The notes under the pieces are model-generated. The model saw only the letters and a list, made by a program, of their open reading frames with translations. It had not been told where the DNA came from and did not search any database. Of a DNA stretch of 64,000 nt, positions 40,171 through 51,820 are shown piece after piece (within the stretch, counting starts at the first letter, position 1; each line of letters begins with the position of its first letter). The translations under genes and the position numbers were made by a program. This stretch comes from Mactromeris polynyma (taxonomy: Eukaryota; Mollusca; Bivalvia; Venerida; Mactridae): contig JASFXZ010000016.1 in assembly GCA_032209605.1 (NCBI GenBank), positions 496,001 to 560,000 on the forward strand, in the 5' to 3' direction.

Positions 40171-41754
40171 TTCCAAGACGTACTCATTTCTGTTTAGAAT
40201 GGACCGTAAACAAGGAGTATAGTTGTTTTCTACCGACCAGCCCACTGTGTACATTTAGCTGGTATGATTTTCTAACGCTACAATTTAGGCATGAGAAGAC
40301 GACTTTAGGGTTTGTAGAAAGAAACCATTCTGATGGCATTATCAAATGGATTGAGTGTTCCCTGGTCACGGTTGTGCTGGATGACTAGCCGTCTCTTTCT
40401 GTCATGTCTTGCTCGTTTGGCTGAATAGTATTGAGGCTGGCGTGATTGCCAATACTCCGCATATGGCTTATAGAAGGTGGTGGTTGAATCTCAATCAAGG
40501 TGAATAACAAACATTATCTTTGTCAATTCCAGTTGGCATATCTAATCCTGCAGCGCTTAAGCCAGTAGTATGTTTATAGCGGCTCTCTTGTTGTCTCTAT
40601 ATCACGTGTTTATCTTCATTTTACTGGATACATATATACATGAAGCGTACTCGAACTGTGACAGGGAACCTTGTCCAGACTTTCGACATTCACGCAATGA
40701 CATATTTAAGTTTCTGCATTTCGTAACACTATGCTGTTGATTAACTTTGTTCATAATTTTACCATTCCATTGCCTAGTGGTTCATCAGTGGTTTTTCATT
40801 TGCAGGTCTGGGCGTGGTCGAAGTGTTGGTTTCTTTATTTTTGTCTGGTCTTGGTGAAGCAGTGTATCTGTTTCTGAACTGCATACACATTCGGTGGCAG
40901 CTGTAACTTGAAGAAGGTAAGCCGAGGACCTCTTATTACCTCGCTGAAAACGTCGCCCGGCTGTACGTCTCTTAAATTGCCATTGAACATGTTGTATACT
41001 ATACTTTGTATTAAAAGCTTGAAGTTATTTGCTGAATGTATACCCTTAAAACAAACCGGGATATCTTAAAGTACTACTATCTGATGGTGTTAATCTCACT
41101 CTAATTTGTTAAGGGATTAATTAACATCACAAGATAACAGAAACTGGCAGTAAGTCAATGTCATCTCATTTTGTCTTAACGACAAACAGTGATGAATATA
41201 TGTGTTAAACATGTGACTTATATGAAGCAGGATTGTTTTCCATTTTACCGGCATAGTAATGAGCATTTGCAAATTTTTTGACCAAAGTTTGCATGTTAGA
41301 TAATCATACCTAGAGTTGCTGTCTTCGTTGTCCTTTTTTCTCGGAAAATGTCCGAACCAGTTTTACTAAAGAATAAGTTTATATTCTGTGAAATTTCACT
41401 TTTGAAATGCCTTCACATCACTTAAACAATAACTGCTCCTTCCATGAACAAAATAAAATAAAAAATAAAAATAAAGCCGTAGGCGACCAATATAGGTAAG
41501 TTACGCTGTGTGCTAAGAAACGCAGTTGCGAAATATACGATAAGTGGTCGGCGACGATGTATTCGTAATTTTCCATCTGTGGTTTCTAATCCCTATCAGA
41601 CCTAATACTAGTTTCATGATATAATATTACTGGTTCATGTTTCATTAACACTGTAAAACAGTTGAAACTGACTTGCATTATCACTTGTTAGCAAGTTTAT
41701 ATAATATAAACTTAATGTGTAATAGGAATGCCTGGATTATATACATTATAAATG
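40171..41754. other. No gene seen
   Basis: About 1.6 kb. At 40425-40500 a segment with GAAGGTGGTGGTTGAATCTC resembles a worn tRNA-like B-box region (compare 43815). At 41450-41475 there is an A-rich AATAAA-containing tract that could be an old retroposon tail. No coding evidence. Confidence 0.4.
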
Positions 41755-42110
41755 TATTCACAAGCCTGTGTAGTTGTGTATATGGGGTTTCATGTATGGC
41801 TCCGCGCAGTAAGTGCAAAGTATGGCCCTCGACTTATTTAAATTATAGCGTACAGAGCATGCAATCTTGTGTCGCGCCTATTTCCAAAAGTGTAGGACCA
41901 AGAGTCATACAAATTTCACAGGAATTTTTATTAGCCTGTGTATTTGTGCACCTGGGGTTTCATGTATGGCTCTGCCCAGTAAGTGCAAAGTTATGACCCT
42001 TGAGTTATGACCATAATCTGTATAGTTGTTTACTTGGAATATTGATACACATTCAGAAACTATGAGCAGAATAATAGCATTTGCTTTTGTGACAAAGGCT
42101 GGAAGTTCTA
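41755..42110. repeat. Second block of the 165-bp dispersed repeat
   Basis: Two copies of the family seen at 37.3-37.8 kb: AGCCTGTGTAGTTGTG, GGGGTTTCATGTATGGCT, CAGTAAGTGCAAAGT, GCAATCTTGTGTCGCG, followed by the shared distal part ACTATGAGCAGAATAATAGC. The 107-codon ORF covering it is a repeat artefact. Confidence 0.8.
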
Positions 42111-42244
42111 TGAGACTTTACAGACAAAAGTAAATAAGTTTCAACGCAGTCTGAAACTCGATCTACACCTGTATATAAACTCCGTACATGAACACACAAT
42201 AATTGTATTGTACGCGACGCTAACTTCCGCTATATGAGACAAGG

Positions 42245-43430
42245 TGTGTGAAGTTGGCGCGTAGATCCTAGATCAACCAAAGTGTGTCGACCTGGGTCGT
42301 AGGTCGTAGATCAACCAAAGTGAGTCGACCTGTGTCGTAGGTCGTAGATCAACAAAAGTTGGTCGACCTGGGTCGTAAGTCGTAGATCAACCAAATTTGG
42401 TCGACCTGTGTCGTAGGTCGTACATCAACAAATTTTGGTCGAACTGGGTAGTAGGCCGTAGATCTACCAAATATTTTTTTCGTGGTGGTGCTACGATGTA
42501 CGACCAAGATCAACCATATTCATTTTTTCCGTGGTCTTGCTACGATGTACGACCCAGATCAACCATATTTAAGTTTGTTTCCGTGGTCGTGCTACGATGT
42601 ACGACCCAGATCAACCATATTTCAGTTTTTTTTCCTTGGTCGTGCTACGATGTACGACCCAGATCAACCATATTTAAAAAAAAATCCGTGGTCGCACTAC
42701 GATGAACGACCAAGATCAGCCATATTTCATGTTATTTGCAGTGATAGCGCTACGATGTACGACCCAGATCAACCATATTTAAGTTTGTTTCCGTGGTCGT
42801 GCTACGATGTACGACCCAGATCAACCATATTTCAGTTTTTTTTCCTTGGTCGTGCTACGATGTACGACCCAGATCAACCATATTTAAAAAAAATCCGTGG
42901 TCGCACTACGATGAACGACCAAGATCAGCCATATTTCATGTTATTTGCAGTGATCGCGCTACGATGTACGACCCAGATCAGCCATATTTCAGTTTTTTTC
43001 CTTGGTCGTGCTACGATGTACGACCCAGATCAACCATATTTCAGTTTTTTTCCTTGGTCGTGCTACGATGTACGACCCAGATCAGCCATATTTCATGTTA
43101 TTTGCAGTGGTCGCACTACGATGTACGACCCAGATCAGCCATATTTTATGTTATTTGCAGTGGTCGTGCTACGATGTACGACCCAGATCAGCCATATTTC
43201 ATGTTATTTGCAGTGGTCGCACTACGATGTACGACCCAGATCAGCCATATTTCATGTTATTTGCAGTGGTCGTGCTACGATGTACGACCCAGATCAACCA
43301 TATTTCAGTTTTTTTCCTTGGTCGTGCTACGATGTACGACCCAGATCAGCCATATTTCATGTTATTTGCAGTGGTCGCACTACGATGTACGACCCAGATC
43401 AGCCATATTTTATGGTATTTGCAGTGGAAA
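42245..43430. repeat. Composite minisatellite with head-to-head orientation switch
   Basis: Part 1 (about 42245-42475) has about 38-bp units with GTCGACCTGGGTCGTAGGTC and GTAGATCAACCAAAG. Part 2 (42476-43430) has 52-60-bp units with GCTACGATGTACGACCCAGA followed by TCAACCATATTTC and then either a T-rich stretch or ATGTTATTTGCAGTGG. The core of part 2, reverse complemented (CTGGGTCGTACATCGTAG), equals the core of part 1 (CTGGGTCGTAGGTCGTAG) with two changes, so the motif switches orientation at about 42476. Within part 2 a block of about four units is duplicated (42540-42710 and 42784-42945). All ORFs here (up to 323 codons) are repeat artefacts. Confidence 0.9.
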
Positions 43431-43623
43431 CAAGACAAACTTACCCTCTTTAGATTCTTAAACCAATTTAACGAATTGTTTGGAGAAAAGTGCATGATAC
43501 AAGAGACGCCCAAGTTCCAGAAGCACCCCTGATTCTTTTACGTGCTCGATGTAAAGCATCATACACGGGACCACGGTTTTTAAAGTCTCGTCCGAAAGAC
43601 TGTCACAGTAGTACGGTCAGTGA

Positions 43624-43692
43624 TGGAGCGGGGAATCGAACCTGCGATCCCTGGATTACTAGTCCAGCGCGTTACCACTGGACTACGGATCC
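43624..43692 (-). pseudogene. tRNA-Thr(AGT)-like pseudogene or SINE head
   Basis: On the minus strand a perfect anticodon stem CTGGA/TCCAG holds the loop CTAGTAA (anticodon AGT), preceded by AGTCCAGTGGTAACGCG and followed by GGTTCGATTCCCC. The T-stem (CGCAG side) and acceptor do not pair properly, so it is not a working tRNA. It more likely began as a tRNA-derived retroposon. Confidence 0.55.
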
Positions 43693-43779
43693 TGTACAGT
43701 TAACAAATATTGTACAATGAGTTAGAATGAGGCGTTTCTTTTTCTCGTCAGTATATATTTACCTTTGAGTTGAGGCATA

Positions 43780-43845
43780 TGCATCGATGGGTAGATCACG
43801 TGACTCGTGATCCGAAGGTGGTGGTTTCGAATCTCGCCCTGGGTA
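43780..43845 (+). pseudogene. Worn tRNA-like sequence
   Basis: GTAGATCACGTGACTCGTGATCCGAAGGTGGTGG and then TTTCGAATCTCGCCCTGG, split here into its D/anticodon-like part and B-box-like part, suggest the head of another tRNA-derived SINE. No complete cloverleaf can be drawn. Confidence 0.35.
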
Positions 43846-45133
43846 AGGTTGAACCGCTTATTGGCTAGTATTAGGCGCGAGACTGGTTAGTAACACAGGA
43901 AGCAGTCATCGAGAGAGATTAATATAAGTTGTATACTAACCTTTTGTCGAGTTTTCCATTGTGTTCACAATCGATGTAGACCAATTAAGTTGAAACCGAT
44001 CTACCTTTGAGTTGATATGTTTCTGTATAATTGTCAATTCACATTCGCGTAGACTTATAGAGACATACTTCTGCAACTTGTTAACTACATAGTTATCTAA
44101 ACAATCATGTGGTTATCACGTTAAAGGAACTAGTTGACATTTTATGATCATAAAGATTATGTGGTAAACTAGTATCATGATAAATATTCATCCCGGATAA
44201 ATATCTTAACAAGAAAAATTGTCTGATATTGCCACCACTTAATTACCCTCTAAATCCCCTAGATATTCCGAACGGAAACTGAAAATTATTGTAAAACATG
44301 AACAACACTTGCTACTTCGAGTAATTAACAGACCAAAAGTATTGTGTAGGCATTTGACATCAACGGACCTATGATTAGAGTACGTGAAAAAACTTTCAAC
44401 GGCCAAGGTACATAGGAATCACAATTAGTTAAGATTACCGTTCTTGTATAAACTATGCCCATTGTTTAATATTCTCAAAGACATATTTCATTGGCTAAAC
44501 ACGTTGCAAATCGTTAACAATCGTTCTCAGGTAAACATTAGACATGTGAATTAGCTTCATCATAATTTGTACTACTGTGTCTTTCTCCTAAAGTTCATTA
44601 TAGCATGTTATAATCACGTGTTTGTCAGTTCTTTTTTCTGCAGTATCGACCTCATGGTGAATTGTTCTAATTCGCGTAATTACATAACAAAACCTGAGAA
44701 AAGAACGCACAATTATCGCAATTATCACAATGAGGAGCGCTCGAAACAATTTGTTTATCTGTTGTAACATCATGTCAAAACACAAATGTCAAATCAATAC
44801 CATTAGATACAACAATAACTCACTGAAACCGGACTTAATATAAGTTTTCTAAAAATAGAAACTCTCAGAAAACCGGATTTTTGACCATGTCATGACAGTG
44901 TCCGCTTTTCAGGAAGTTCACTATATGTGTGCAATCTGTATAACCGAATAATTCTACTTTTCTTTACGACTACCAAGTAAACATGCTATGATATATTCAA
45001 CATTTTCAAATACGTTTAAACCCGGTGTATTTCTTCTACTTGGTTGGGGATGATGATTTTATCAATTATTAATGCGCCACTTAACTGACCGTTCACATAT
45101 ATTGAAGGTATTATGCTGAATATATGGTTAAAG

Positions 45134-45273
45134 GCATGCGCGGTTCCAGGAATTTACCTTGAATCTGGGACCCCATTTTAGATCTAGGATTTATAGATAT
45201 GGACCACCATATTTTGCCAAAATCTCACGGGGGGGGGGGGCTGTCCAGACCCCCATCTGGATCCGCGCATGAC
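45134..45273. mobile_element. Short inverted-repeat element (140 bp) with a G12 run
   Basis: GCATGCGCGGTTCCAG at 45134 matches the reverse complement of CTGGATCCGCGCATGAC ending at 45273. Inside is GGGACCCC..GGACCACC and a run of about 12 G followed by CTGTCCAGACCCCC. It is a compact MITE-like element; no clear target duplication was found. The G run is prone to sequencing error. Confidence 0.6.
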
Positions 45274-46530
45274 AAGTATACAGGAGGTGCAGATTTAACA
45301 AATATTATGTATGTATGTTAAACGGAATTATGAAACAATATTACGCATACCTTTCAACCCGTACACTAAATGACATTAAATGAATCGCTGCGAATATGAG
45401 CGGAAAGAAATGTATTTTTGAGGTTTGTCTTAATTATGTTTATACTTAACTAACAATATTCAGCACATGTATATATTCAGTACATGATGAAGATAACTAT
45501 AATCAATATATGTAGAAATTGGAGACGTTATAAGCAATGTGACCGCTAAATGAACGAAATTAAAACAAGATCGGAGTCATCATTCTAAATGAATCAGGAA
45601 CTGGCTCGACATCACTTCTACGCTGTTAATAAACACACTTCCGTATACAATGACACTTCTGTTTCACATCAGTGGTGGTGGTTGTGTCCCTTTCGACTAG
45701 AAACAACGTAGTTCACTAACGTATTGCCGATCTTTTAGTTTTGTTAAATAGTATAATCGAGTTACCTCCCCTGTACTATTTTCGTACTTGCAACTATGAG
45801 TCATAGGTTCAAGTATATGTATACACTTACTGGATTATGTATCCGGGTATCATGCATGTTGATACGCAGTAGTTGTTTGGCTTCATTTCGTTGATATTCC
45901 ATTTCGAGAGAATGTGAACAGGACAGGTACGTAAGTAAACCATTTTGTTCATTGTACGATGTTAATGTATGCTTTCTGATTAAGTCAACCGTTAACTGCG
46001 AGGCGTAGCAGGGGGTTAATACATGGGGATGGTGGTGGAGTGTGGTTGTTACTTTTGAACTATGTAGTTCATGGTTACTGGGGTTATAAGCTTAATGTAA
46101 TTGTTATATACTTACATCTGTGTGTGTGTATCTGATAATTTTTAAGGGAATTGATATTGTCTGATCACATCTGAAATAAGCTTACGGGATTTGTTTGCTA
46201 TTCCAGGCAATATAGACCAAAACATTTTTAATCTTTGGATATTAAACGCAGATAAGCAAAACGTTCATATCAGACGGTACAACAACAACAATATAAATAT
46301 GCATACATATAGATGTGTCTTCTAATATATCGAATGCTCTACTGAGTCAAATCTACGCAAATGTACAACTGATAATACGTAGGCCTGTATTACTCTTCAG
46401 TAATTTGTATTGATTCACCTATTTCTGAGTCGTAAATGGATTCAACTGAAAGGATTCTCATATGTCTCACATGTCAGATTATATCGATACTGAGTTTCAG
46501 AACACATACATTATTGTGTGTGTATACATG

Positions 46531-46551
46531 TTTTTTTTATTTGCCTTGCAG
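46531..46551 (+). promoter_or_regulatory. 3' splice site before the F-box coding exon
   Basis: A run of eight T, then ATTTGCCTTGCAG, is a good pyrimidine tract and acceptor. It decides the start codon of the F-box gene and implies a 5' non-coding exon further upstream, which I could not locate. Confidence 0.6.
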
Positions 46552-46559
46552 GGTCAAAT

Positions 46560-47744
46560 ATGTCAGAGAACGAAATTTCCAACACCTCTGATTGGTCTCT
46601 GCTACCGTCTGACGTCACTGTACACATATTCTCCTACCTAAATTCCGTTGACCGGAACCATGCTTCCCGGGTTTGTCGATCCTGGCTTGAGGTTTTTGAA
46701 CATCCCCTGCTGTGGCATTCGTACGAATTTTGGTTCTTCCTTCCGTCACATATAAATTGCGTTGAAGGAGCAAAGAAATATGGAAAATACATGAGAAAAG
46801 TATTCATCGGGGTGAATCAGATGCTTCCTCACAATCGCAAAAACGCTTGTTTCCTTTTAGAAATATTGTCACAAATAGATAAACGAAGAATAACACAATT
46901 TGAGATTGCATTCACAGGAGAAAATCCATTATTCTATTCTGGTCTAGAATTCTTGAATGGAATCAAAATCTTCTTTTCGAAGGTTGGTGATAAAATAGAA
47001 GAACCCGTGGCTTATCTACAACATGTGGATCTAAGTGGAATATCTATTCCTATCGATGATAGTGTTATTGATACGTTGTCTGAAAATAACAAAGATTTGA
47101 AGTACCTTGATGTGCAGAATAAAGTTCTTGTTTGCAAGATAAGCCCAGCAAGCATTCAACGACTTGTAGAAAGATGTAAGAAGCTAAGAGACCTTCGTGT
47201 ATACTACTGTAGCTTTTCCAGTGAAATCCTTGAAGCTTTCACGGAAGAAGATCGCGACAACGTTGAACATATTTCTATCGTTTGTAGACGTGAGGTCAAA
47301 TTTGGAATCGACCTTGACCCAGACGCTTGGAAGTTACTAACGTCTCATATCCCTACGGTTCGGGTTACTTTAGGGTTCGATCATACATGTCCCTTCCATT
47401 TGATTTCGGCCATTTTGAAACCTGAAATACCAGTAAGGACTCTTAGGCTTGAAACTTTTGCCATGTGTTTTGAAGAAATAAACCTAGCGACATCGTATTA
47501 CAGTAGCACGCTCAGGAAAGTTGTTGTTCGCTCTAGGAACTCTCCAGAATTGGAGGAAGCTTTGTTAAATATGGCGCGCACTTGTACGTTACTTCGTGTC
47601 TTACATATTTATTGTGTTGTTCGAGAAGACGCCATCAATGAAATATTTCGTCTGCACCCGGACATGAAGGAACGCGGAACTTATATTTTAAAATCAGAGG
47701 TGGAGCCCGAACCTTGGGTGGTCGGTGTCGAAGAGGGGGACTGA
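46560..47744 (+). CDS. FBXO39-like F-box protein
   Basis: A 394-residue protein (from the Met at 46560) with an N-terminal F-box at about residues 13-55 (WSLLPSDVTVHIFSYL..ASRVCRSWLEVFEHPLLWHS). A leucine-rich, helical C-terminal region follows, with segments such as DLSGISIPIDD, LRDLRVYYCSFS and VRTLRLETFAMC. The F-box would bind SKP1, making it a substrate adaptor of a cullin-1 ubiquitin ligase. The order of features (KKYGKYM after the F-box, then weak LRRs, length near 400) fits FBXO39/FBXO33-type proteins. The open frame extends 14 codons upstream, but those cover a pyrimidine tract and a CAG splice acceptor at 46549-46551, so I read them as intron and the Met 9 bp inside the exon as the start. 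Any upstream exon would be non-coding. The ORF runs in one exon to the stop. Substrate unknown. Confidence 0.85.
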   Translation: MSENEISNTSDWSLLPSDVTVHIFSYLNSVDRNHASRVCRSWLEVFEHPLLWHSYEFWFFLPSHINCVEGAKKYGKYMRKVFIGVNQMLPHNRKNACFLLEILSQIDKRRITQFEIAFTGENPLFYSGLEFLNGIKIFFSKVGDKIEEPVAYLQHVDLSGISIPIDDSVIDTLSENNKDLKYLDVQNKVLVCKISPASIQRLVERCKKLRDLRVYYCSFSSEILEAFTEEDRDNVEHISIVCRREVKFGIDLDPDAWKLLTSHIPTVRVTLGFDHTCPFHLISAILKPEIPVRTLRLETFAMCFEEINLATSYYSSTLRKVVVRSRNSPELEEALLNMARTCTLLRVLHIYCVVREDAINEIFRLHPDMKERGTYILKSEVEPEPWVVGVEEGD

Positions 47745-49206
47745 TTTTGTCCACTAGATTTGTTAGTAGTGAATTGCTTGAAATAAGCTGTGTGACCTTT
47801 AAACCAGTTTGGATGGGCATTTTATTTAAGTGTGTGTATTTTGAAACAAATGAGTTAGAATTAATGGATTCTGAATATTATTCGTTGGAACGAAATAATA
47901 TTGCTAACAGTATACTATGCATTTTAAGGCAATTTCCTTTGTTAGTTTTTTTTTACTGTTGCTTGTTGTATTTTGATGATGTGATTTTATGACATTTGTA
48001 TCCATGTTTATACTTTTGACATTCGTGCATTTCTAAAGATATAGAAAAAACTGTGACGACATGAGTTTTCACTATTTCAAACCTTCGTATGACTATCGTA
48101 TACTTGTTGCAAATATTAACATGAAAATGGCTACACTTATTTTATACTTATAGTATTCGTTCAGACAAACACATGTAGATCTATGTATACATATAAAAAC
48201 TTAAGTGCATACTCACCTTGATAAAACGTGGACATATTATGTAACTTAGAATTCGAAATTTCTATTATTCAGAAAGTATAAGGGACGTTGAAATATCAAA
48301 AGAATAGTAATCAGATCACTAGACGATATATACTACATAATGTACGTCAAATATTGTTCAATTCGTCAGGAATGTGCATTGTCATAGGTCCTAGAGAGCC
48401 GACTCTCATCTTCATTCTCGACTTCCTTAAAATATGTTTATACTTTCTTAAGCACCTAAGGATATTAATTATGTCTTAAATACAGCACTGCAAGATTAAT
48501 TTCACAATCATATCAAATTCAACATTTCAAACCCCAAAAATAGTTTGCAACCAGTCTCAGGTTAAATAACCACAAACGTAGTTCCTTTCCACACTCAGCA
48601 AATTGTTTGCTATCAAATATTCGCTCTTAATTGATATTTTGGCTAAAAATGTCTTTTTCAATATTAGATTTTGTTGGGATATTTCTTCTGGTTTTATTTT
48701 TTTTAGATCAATTATCGATTCAAAGTAAATATGTGATTTATAATTTACCATTATGTGTTAATGTTATTCTGGTTTAACGGGCGTCATCTGTCGCATTGAT
48801 AAACATGCTGTTCGCGTGTTTATGCTGTCGCTGTAAATGTTAAAAGCATTAATGGACACATTTGTTTTCTACGAGGTTACATCCTTTGTGGTCTCGGTCT
48901 CGTCTACAACATTGCTCGAATTTTGATAAACAAGAAACAGTTTGTTATTTCAATACGACTCACTCTTGGAGAAACAGTTTGCTATTCAAATATGACACAC
49001 TGGCGGAACCTAATGAAAACTACTTCATGAAATAAAGATAATCAGTGTATCCTTAGATAAGATTGCAATTACCAGTATATTGCTATTTATACATTTGACA
49101 TTGAATTTAAGTGTAAATTGTCTTTAATATTAGTAACATTTAACGCTGTACTATTGCTTAAATGTCCGTATGAAAGTACATAATCATGATTAAGTAGTTA
49201 AAGACT
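47745..49206. other. 3' UTR and spacer
   Basis: The F-box 3' UTR must begin here; no canonical AATAAA lies close to the stop (the next clear one is near 49025). No further gene seen. Confidence 0.4.
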
Positions 49207-49378
49207 AACAGTAGAACCTAACCTAGGTAACAGTAGAACCTAACCTAGGTAACAGTAGAACCTAACCTATGTCTATTTTCCCTATTTTCTCCTTATTCAA
49301 CCTCAATATTAAGACCACCTCAATGATAAGACCATATTTCAAGCAAAAGGGTGGTCGTATTATTGAGGTTTTACTGTA
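49207..49378. mobile_element. Worn TA-flanked element with 22-23-bp triplication at one end
   Basis: AACAGTAGAACCTAACCTAG occurs three times from about 49207 to 49270. Downstream are ACCTCAATATTAAGACCACC (49300-49320) and, inverted, GGTGGTCGTATTATTGAGG, which continues TTTTACTG and TA (ends at 49378). The CAGTARAACCT start and TTTTACTG end are typical of pogo/Tigger-like non-autonomous elements with TA targets. Confidence 0.5.
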
Positions 49379-49384
49379 TATATT

Positions 49385-49605
49385 TCTGAGCTGTCAATGT
49401 AAGGCATATATTCTCCGTGACAATATGGCTGAAGATAAAATATGTACATTGTCAGTTCTTTGTTCTCCATCTCTTATTCATTTGGGGCAAATTGTCAATT
49501 GTTTGCGCAGGAACTTGCTAATACTGGTTGATAACCCATGTGTACTGGTTTGGTCAACTAACAACCGGTACAAACCTGATATACTGTTGAGTATTTCAAG
49601 GTTCA
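49385..49605 (+). mobile_element. SINE body, copy C (head lost)
   Basis: CGTGACAATATGGCTG, ATTGTCAATTGTTTGCGCAG, TGCTAATACTGGTTGATAAC and TTTGGTCAACTAACAACCGG follow in the same order as in the SINE at 60.27-60.52 kb (CGTGACATTGGCTGCAG, GTTGTCAGTTGCTTGTGG, AGTTAGTACTGGTTGATAA, CAGGTCAACTGGCCGCC). No tRNA head is readable. The 117-codon frame over it is a chance ORF. Confidence 0.7.
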
Positions 49606-50520
49606 AAACTTGTAGAGTTTGAATGGCCAGTTTGAGGCGCATCATACATGGCGTACGTATAATTGTATCAATTTACGCCGTTAACGTCAGTGTATCGATA
49701 ACAACGATCTAATAAGCTGTAAACTAAGTGTTACAACAGTAAGCTTTATAACACAAGGATACAATGGGCCTTACATCACAAGACATACTTTTATCGAGGA
49801 ATGAATAGACCTTTTCAAGGCATAAAACATATTACCAAAATGATTGAAGTTGAAATACGTGAGTCCAGGAGAATGGAGGGGGTTAAAGAACCATACAGGT
49901 ATATTCTTAAGCGGCGCGGCATTGAGTTAAAATGAAATGAATAACGTATTTTTAAATTATTTCAGCAGAGCCATTTGCTTAATCATTTCTTGTTTAATTA
50001 TATTTCAGAATCGTTATTTCTCTTGTTTCTTTGTATAGCGTTACCGGCATTTTTAAGGCACATGCGAGGACAAGCTTAGTGCAACACCCTTTGGGAGATA
50101 TAAATGTTGACTTTTTTTTTTAGTAGTTTAAGCTAAGAAACGGTTGTCTTGATTGTAAATTCATACTACAGGAACAATTGATACTGCTGTTGAGGAGAGG
50201 TTGTTTCTCTGTAGCAATTTGGAAGTAAAAACACGCATTTTACATTGATAAACAACAAAAGAGTGAAACGTGTAAACCAAAAATAAATATTGGAGAATAT
50301 TTGTGACGGATAATACAATGCAGTGACCAGTGCAATTATTATTTATGGAATAATAAAGGATTTTACGGAGTTGTATCATTACAGAACGATTTGCCTGAGA
50401 TCTGTACACTTCCAGTTGCATTTGTTGCATTCAGATCTCTCACCGAGCCGTATTTCATTTCATGATCAAAATACATTTCTTCGCATCTAAAATATGCGGA
50501 AAATTGTCAGTGTTTTGCAG
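49606..50520. other. No gene seen
   Basis: AT-rich spacer before the polypyrimidine array; only chance ORFs. Confidence 0.4.
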
Positions 50521-50524
50521 TTGA

Positions 50525-51752
50525 ACACCTTTATTATCTCCCTCAACTCCTCCTCTGTCCCCTCTTACCCCTCCTCTGTCCCCTCTCATCCCTCCTATAT
50601 CCCTCTCCTTTCCCTCTACCCCCAATAACTCTCTTATCTCTCCCTTACACATACCCCCTCCTCTCTATCTACCTCCCTCTCCCACTCACTCTCTTATCCC
50701 CCCTTACAAATACCTCCTCCTCTCTCTCTCTACCTCTCTCTACCACTCACTCTCTTATCTCTCCCTTACAAATACCTCCACCTCTCTCTCTACCTCTCTC
50801 TCCCACTCACTCTCTTATCTCTCCCTTACACATACCCCCTCCTCTCTCTCTACCACCGTCTCCCACTCACTCTATTATCTCTCCCTTACACATACCCCCT
50901 CCTCTCTCTCTACCTCCGTCTCCCACTCACTCTATTATCTCTCCCTTACACATACCCCCTCCTCTCTCTCTACCTCCGTCTCCCACTCACTCTCTTATCT
51001 CTCCCTTACACATACCCCCTCCTCTCTCTCTACCTCCGTCTCCCACTCACTCTATTATCTCTCCCTTACACATACCCCCTCCTCTCTCTCTACCTCCGTC
51101 TCCCACTCACTCTATTATCTCTCCCTTACACATACCCCCTCCTCTCTCTCTACCTCCGTCTCCCACTCACTCTATTATCTCTCCCTTACACATACCCCCT
51201 CCTCTCTATCTACCTCCCTCTCCCACTCACTCTCTTATCCCCCCTTACAAATACCTCCTCCTCTCTCTCTCTACCTCTCTCTACCACTCACTCTCTTATC
51301 TCTCCCTTACAAATACCTCCACCTCTCTCTCTACCTCTCTCTCCCACTCACTCTCTTATCTCTCCCTTACACATACCCCCTCCTCTCTCTCTACCTCCGT
51401 CTCCCACTCACTCTATTATCTCTCCCTTACAAATACCTCCACCTCTCTCTCTACCTCTCTCTCCCACTCACTCTCTTATCTCTCCCTTACACATACCCCC
51501 TCCTCTCTCTCTACCTCCGTCTCCCACTCACTCTATTATCTCTCCCTTACAAATACCTCCACCTCTCTCTCTACCTCTCTCTCCCACTCACTCTCTTATC
51601 TCTCCCTTACACATACCCCCTCCTCTCTCTCTACCTCCGTCTCCCACTCACTCTCTTATCTCTCCCTTACAAATACCTCCACCTCTCTCTCTACCTCCGT
51701 CTCCCACTCACTCTCTTATCTCTCCCTTACAAATACCTCCACCTCTCTCTCT
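50525..51752. repeat. 60-bp polypyrimidine minisatellite, about 19-20 copies
   Basis: Units of 60 bp: CTCTCCCTTACACATACCCC, CTCCTCTCTCTCTACCTCCG, TCTCCCACTCACTCTATTAT. Variant types (ACAAATACCTCCACC, CTACCACTC) alternate and a multi-unit segment near 50660-50800 recurs near 51200-51340. The + strand is almost pure pyrimidine for 1.2 kb, so the array could adopt triplex structures. It ends 69 bp before the predicted start codon of the guanylate cyclase, placing it in or next to that gene's 5' UTR or promoter. Confidence 0.93.
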
Positions 51753-51820
51753 AATTCGATTGTTTCATATATTTTTTTCATGTATCTATAATTTGTTTGA
51801 CTTGAATCAACAGCTCGAAG

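Larger units (their letters stand above)
43431..46540. other. Gene-free stretch with tRNA-like and MITE sequence
   Basis: About 3 kb upstream of the F-box gene. It contains two tRNA-like sequences (43624-43692 and about 43780-43845) and a small inverted-repeat element (45134-45273). No ORF deserves a call. Confidence 0.4.

Noticed and set aside
42397..43532. Repetitive proteins of 102-323 codons
   Set aside because: Frames of the 52-60-bp minisatellite, overlapping each other in all three + frames.
43490..43720. 76-codon ORF with GNRTCDPWITSPARYHW
   Set aside because: Also a translated tRNA-like sequence.
46518..46559. First 14 codons of the open frame before the F-box start
   Set aside because: They overlap a pyrimidine tract and CAG acceptor, so they are most likely intron.
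49269..49622. 117-codon ORF
   Set aside because: Covers a worn MITE end and a SINE body, both non-coding repeats.
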